58,650 bases of DNA, taken from positions 1-58,650 of the forward strand of contig JALZUR010000006.1 of assembly GCA_023301025.1 (NCBI GenBank), read 5' to 3'. This document shows, one piece after another, positions 55,253-58,650 of this stretch. Position 1 is the stretch's first letter. Every line of letters starts with the position of its first letter. Under the pieces are notes generated by a model. It made no database searches and was not told the DNA's origin. It was given only the letters and a program-made list of their open reading frames with translations. This stretch comes from Bdellovibrionales bacterium (lineage in GTDB: Bacteria; Bdellovibrionota; Bdellovibrionia; Bdellovibrionales; UBA1609). The translations under genes were made by a program, and so were the position numbers.

Positions 55253-55272
55253 TAAAAAACACTAGTTTTTTA
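55253..55272 (+). terminator. Possible weak terminator after the AlkC-like gene
   Basis: TAAAAAAC and GTTTTTTA form an 8-base stem around ACTA, and the second arm is itself T-rich. The stem is almost entirely A-T, so termination may be weak. Confidence 0.4.
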
Positions 55273-55376
55273 GAAATAAAGAATAAAAATGCTCGAATTT
55301 TACAATTTATATAAAATTTTTTTGCATAAAATATCTGATCATATTATCTGTCATTTGTATTTTCAAGGGGGTTTTT

Positions 55377-55922
55377 ATGAAAATATTTTTTATTTTAACA
55401 GCTGTTATAATTTTTTGTAGTGAATGTTTTGCTAAATTTCACGATGAACCATTCCAATCTACTAACACTGAACATAGCATACAAAATACTGATGATTTCA
55501 AACAACCGGCAACTGTTATCTTAGACCTTGAATTAAATATTTTATGTATCGATCACACATCTGAACTGGCCTTTGAATTAAACACGATACATTGTAGCGA
55601 TGAAGACTTAGCAACTGCTAGTTCAATGAATAAGGGAGATATTCAAGTTGCAGCATACACCCATCTAGCAGCTTTAGGTGGTGGGTGCTTAGGCGGAGCA
55701 ACTGCAAGTATAATGTATAATAGAAATGGACCCTTTGTAAAAAAAGATGAAGATGATGTTGTTTTAGCGCTTCTTATCGGTCTTGGACCTTTATTGGCAA
55801 AAAAGTCTTTAACGTCAGGTATGGCATCAATGGTTACTAAAAGTTATATTTTAGCTTCAGCAACTGGTATTGTAGTTTGCACGTTTGCAACTCATAATAT
55901 TATTAAGTTTTTTTGGGACTAA
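55377..55922 (+). CDS. Small secreted or membrane-associated protein, unrecognised
   Basis: 181 residues from an ATG with a strong AAGGGGG site. A signal peptide (MKIFFILTAVIIFCSECFA) is followed by a polar stretch with two cysteines (LCIDHT and HCSDED). The second half carries glycine/alanine-rich hydrophobic segments (about 97-112, 127-140 and 153-172) and could be inserted in a membrane. No family is recognised. It stands alone, followed by a good terminator. Confidence 0.68.
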   Translation: MKIFFILTAVIIFCSECFAKFHDEPFQSTNTEHSIQNTDDFKQPATVILDLELNILCIDHTSELAFELNTIHCSDEDLATASSMNKGDIQVAAYTHLAALGGGCLGGATASIMYNRNGPFVKKDEDDVVLALLIGLGPLLAKKSLTSGMASMVTKSYILASATGIVVCTFATHNIIKFFWD

Positions 55923-55979
55923 AATTTAAGAATTACTATTAACTTTTGAAGTTTATATTTCTAGTATAAATCGGGAAGC

Positions 55980-56012
55980 ATAACTGGGCATTAATGTCTT
56001 TTGCCCAGTTAT
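55980..56012. terminator. Intrinsic terminator, bidirectional
   Basis: An 11-bp perfect stem, ATAACTGGGCA with TGCCCAGTTAT, surrounds an 11-base loop. It lies between the convergent stops of the small secreted protein gene and katG. A T-rich tail (TAAATTTTAAG on plus) follows, and the reverse complement is equally suited. This is the clearest terminator in the window. Confidence 0.75.
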
Positions 56013-56029
56013 TAAATTTTAAGTATATT

Positions 56030-58339
56030 TTATAGTCTTAAATCAAACCTGTCTGCCGTCATAACCTTTGTCCATGCTTGAATAAAGTCTTGAACGAGCT
56101 TTTGTTTTCCATCATCAGAGGCGTAAACTTCAGCCACAGCTCTTAGTTCAGTATGAGATCCGAAAATAAGATCAACAGGAGTGGCTGTCCATTTTACTTT
56201 ATCTGTTGCTCTATCAACTCCTTCATAAACCCCATCTATACTTGATGACTTTTGCCACTTTGTGGACATGTCCAATAGGTTTACAAAAAAGTCATTAGAT
56301 AAAACACCTAACTTATCAGTAAAGTAACCATGTTCAGCACCTTTGTTGTTGGCACCTAATACACGAAGGCCACCAATTAAGGCCGTCATCTCAGGAACCG
56401 TTAAACCCAAAGTGTTGGCTTTATCTATCATCATTTTTAAAGGCGGAAGTAAACTCTCTTCCGTATAGTAGTTCCTAAACGCATCAGCTTTGGGCTCAAG
56501 GTTAGAAAAAGATTCGACATCTGTTTGAGCCTGCGATGCATCTCCTCTGCCTGAACGAACAGGAACTTTTATATCAAAACCAGCATCACTTGAAGCCTTT
56601 TCAATAGCTGCAGCTCCTGCAATAACAATCAAATCAGCAATAGACACTTCACTTCCTGATTCTTTTTTCACTTTAGATAAGACATCTAAAACTTTGGAGA
56701 GCTCTTCAGGTTGATTGATCTTCCAATCTTTTTGTGGCGCTAAACGTATGCGCGCTCCATTTGCTCCGCCACGCATATCGGTATTTCTATATGAAGATGC
56801 CGAAGCCCAAGCTGTTCTCACCAAATCAGACACGGTTAAACCCGAATCTAAACTTGATTTTAAAACAAGAGTTTTAAGAGATTTAACATTAAGCTTATAG
56901 TCCATTTGAGGAACAGGGTCTTGCCAAGGCATAGTTTGCACAGGCACATCTTCACCAACATATCTAGAAGCTGGCCCCATATCTCTATGTGTAAGCTTAA
57001 ACCAAGCTCTTGCAAAGGCAGCTTCAAAAAGTTTTGGATCTTTTAAAAATCTTTTTGCAATCTTATTGTACTCAGGATCTTCTTTTAAAGCTAAGTCTGT
57101 TGTTAACATAATTGGCTGATGTTTTTTACCTTCAACATGTGCATCTGGAACTGTATCTTTAAGTTTACCTTCTGCCGGCACCCATTGCGTGGCTCCTGCA
57201 GGACTTTTAGATTTAATCCAATCATTAGACATCAGGATTGTTAAATAAAGATGTGTCCACCTTGTCGGAGCAGAGGTCCAAGCACCTTCTAAACCACTTG
57301 TTACAGTATCCTTTCCATGACCTTCTCCGCACTTGTTTTTCCAACCCATGCCTTGCTCTTCTATTGCAGCTCCAGCAGGCTCTTTACCAACACAGTCCTC
57401 AGGTTTATGCGCCCCATGAGCTTTACCAAAAGTGTGTCCTCCAGCAATCAAAGCAAAAGTCTCTTCATCGTTCATAGCCATTCTGCCAAAACTTTCACGA
57501 ATGTCTTGTGCTGCATCTATCGGATCAGAGTTACCACCTGGGCCTTCAGGGTTTACATATATAAGTCCCATCTGCACAGCACCTAATGGTTTTTTAAGCT
57601 TTCTACCTTTGCCTTTGCCCTCGTATCTTCCCTTATCACTGAGCATTTCAGTTTCAGGTCCCCAATACACTAAATCTGGCTCCCAATCATCAATCCGCCC
57701 ACCTGCAAAACCTAGAGTTTTGAAGCCCATAGATTCCATTGCGACATTTCCAGATAAAATCATTAAATCAGCCCAAGAAAGTTTACTTCCATATTTTTTC
57801 TTAACTGGCCAAAGTAGACGTCTTGCCTTATCCAAATTGCCATTATCAGGCCAACTGTTAAGAGGTTCAAAACGTTGCTGTCCACCACCTGCACCACCTC
57901 GGCCGTCAACAGTTCGGTATGTACCCGCACTATGCCACGCAAGACGAATAAAAAATGGACCATAGTTACCGTAATCTGCAGGCCACCACTCTTGAGTTTT
58001 TGTTAAAATCGCTTCAACATCCTTTTTTAAAGTTGTCATATCCAAAGTAGAAAACTCTTCAGCATAGTTGTATGCTTCACCGTATGGATTGGATTCAATG
58101 GAGTGCTGTCTTAAAGCAGAGATGTCTAATCTTTCAGGCCACCAAAAGCTAATAGGCTTTGCAACATATTCATCAACTGCAGCTGAAGGGCTACTGTTCT
58201 GTGAGATAACATCTAAAGAGTTTTTTTTGTTTTGCTCCAAACAACCTGAAATAAGTGCTGCAGTAGATAAAAATATAATAAAGTGTAGCGAAAACAACTT
58301 TTTAGCTTTTATAAAAACTTTTAATTTTAAATAATTCAT
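56030..58339 (-). CDS. katG: Catalase-peroxidase KatG with lipoprotein-type signal sequence
   Basis: 769 residues, with both halves of the duplicated peroxidase fold. The active first half has [11 protein letters not shown] (distal Arg, Trp and His), the Tyr of the adduct in GLIYVNPEG, the Met in FGRMAMNDE and the proximal His in [10 protein letters not shown]. The C-terminal half is the usual inactive repeat. Unusually, the first about 45 residues are an added signal peptide (basic, then [14 protein letters not shown]) with a lipobox at C33. It should break down hydrogen peroxide in the periplasm, attached to a membrane. AAAGGA lies before the ATG. It is transcribed alone. Confidence 0.92.
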   Translation of the reverse strand: MNYLKLKVFIKAKKLFSLHFIIFLSTAALISGCLEQNKKNSLDVISQNSSPSAAVDEYVAKPISFWWPERLDISALRQHSIESNPYGEAYNYAEEFSTLDMTTLKKDVEAILTKTQEWWPADYGNYGPFFIRLAWHSAGTYRTVDGRGGAGGGQQRFEPLNSWPDNGNLDKARRLLWPVKKKYGSKLSWADLMILSGNVAMESMGFKTLGFAGGRIDDWEPDLVYWGPETEMLSDKGRYEGKGKGRKLKKPLGAVQMGLIYVNPEGPGGNSDPIDAAQDIRESFGRMAMNDEETFALIAGGHTFGKAHGAHKPEDCVGKEPAGAAIEEQGMGWKNKCGEGHGKDTVTSGLEGAWTSAPTRWTHLYLTILMSNDWIKSKSPAGATQWVPAEGKLKDTVPDAHVEGKKHQPIMLTTDLALKEDPEYNKIAKRFLKDPKLFEAAFARAWFKLTHRDMGPASRYVGEDVPVQTMPWQDPVPQMDYKLNVKSLKTLVLKSSLDSGLTVSDLVRTAWASASSYRNTDMRGGANGARIRLAPQKDWKINQPEELSKVLDVLSKVKKESGSEVSIADLIVIAGAAAIEKASSDAGFDIKVPVRSGRGDASQAQTDVESFSNLEPKADAFRNYYTEESLLPPLKMMIDKANTLGLTVPEMTALIGGLRVLGANNKGAEHGYFTDKLGVLSNDFFVNLLDMSTKWQKSSSIDGVYEGVDRATDKVKWTATPVDLIFGSHTELRAVAEVYASDDGKQKLVQDFIQAWTKVMTADRFDLRL

Positions 58340-58650
58340 TTAAGGGGTTCCTTTGTCGATGGTCATAAATTTTCTTAGTAGTGACTATAGTTGCTAGGAC
58401 TTTGAAATCAAATAGCTTTTAACTATCCCTAGATTAGAACAAAAAAGCTGCTTAATAATTAATCTTTTATCTAATTTTTTACAGCTATTTTCATGCGCTC
58501 CTGTCATTAAAGAAAGCTAGCAATGCTAGACTGTACTCGCTTTTGAAAATCATTTAGTACTGTAAATCGGGAGACTAACGTGTGAGAAGAAATGGTTTAT
58601 TTTTTTATATAAAGTGTAAAACACCACGTATTCAAATACTGGTTTGTCTA
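58340..58650. other. Intergenic stretch upstream of katG
   Basis: About 311 bases up to the window edge. No RNA gene and no clear OxyR- or Fur-type operator is seen. It presumably holds the katG promoter. A possible plus-strand CDS starts near its end. Confidence 0.4.
58582..58650 (+). CDS. Possible start of a plus-strand gene cut by window edge
   Basis: A GTG eight bases behind GGGAG opens a frame to the window end, 23 codons (beginning MRRNGLFFYIKCK). The basic start followed by hydrophobic residues could be a signal or membrane segment. Too short for any identification. Confidence 0.25.
   Translation, partial: MRRNGLFFYIKCKTPRIQILVCL

Noticed and set aside
57238-57965. Overlapping plus-strand frames opposite katG
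   Set aside because: They lie wholly inside a highly conserved gene on the other strand and have no recognisable product.
1-58650. Mobile elements, integrases, transposases or phage genes
   Set aside because: No integrase, transposase, recombinase or phage structural gene was recognised, and composition is even across the window.

Overview
This is an A+T-rich (roughly one third G+C by eye) chromosomal window from a Gram-negative bacterium. LPS and outer-membrane biogenesis genes (bamA, skp, fabZ, lpxA, lpxB, lpxK, lolD), many signal-peptide and lipoprotein genes, a type IV pilus block and a lipoprotein with an FQNC-type lipobox point tentatively to the Bdellovibrionota (Bdellovibrio/Bacteriovorax relatives). 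That placement is an inference; there is no rRNA marker here. I found no tRNA, rRNA, CRISPR array, insertion sequence or prophage.

Layout. 1-3444 (minus): tight five-gene run, from a CRTAC1-like FG-GAP/ASPIC protein through two membrane proteins and a small envelope protein to the start of an acetolactate-synthase-like enzyme cut by the window edge. 3599-4780: an ADP-ribosylglycohydrolase relative with changed metal motifs. 5023-6985: a MerP-like/MerT-like metal-handling set with a barrel-like protein and a VOC lipoprotein. 8500-10138 (plus): three tandem copies of a small secreted protein and the decayed tail of a fourth. 10263-13448: a large secreted protein behind a chymotrypsin-like protease. 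13664: a fatty-acid desaturase. 14611-21191: a lipoprotein with six calcium-type repeats and an SF2 helicase carrying a signal peptide. 21319-25525: an operon-like redox set (YHS, dihaem lipoprotein, YceI, haem-motif barrel) ending in an AraC regulator.

25842-35359 (minus): ribF, pilB, a PilT-like gene whose ATPase motifs are gone, pilC, pilS, pilR, a TonB-like gene and yggS. The pil genes overlap and look translationally coupled. Divergent to ribF is a CHASE2 histidine kinase overlapping an NtrC-type regulator whose GAFTGA loop and Walker B glutamate are both lost. 38781-41115: a VWA lipoprotein and a DUF3108 lipoprotein.

41160-50141 (minus): envelope biogenesis, reading PP2C phosphatase, M23 peptidase, lolD, bamA, skp, fabZ, lpxA, lpxB, lpxK; lpxD is not present. 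50230-55922 (plus): a TonB-like protein, a divergent AceE-type pyruvate dehydrogenase E1, a small membrane protein, an AlkC-like HEAT-repeat protein and a small secreted protein. 56030-58339: a catalase-peroxidase with a lipoprotein signal. The most notable points are the PilT-like pseudo-ATPase in the pil operon, the degenerate sigma-54-activator-like regulator, the exported helicase, and the decaying tandem array.
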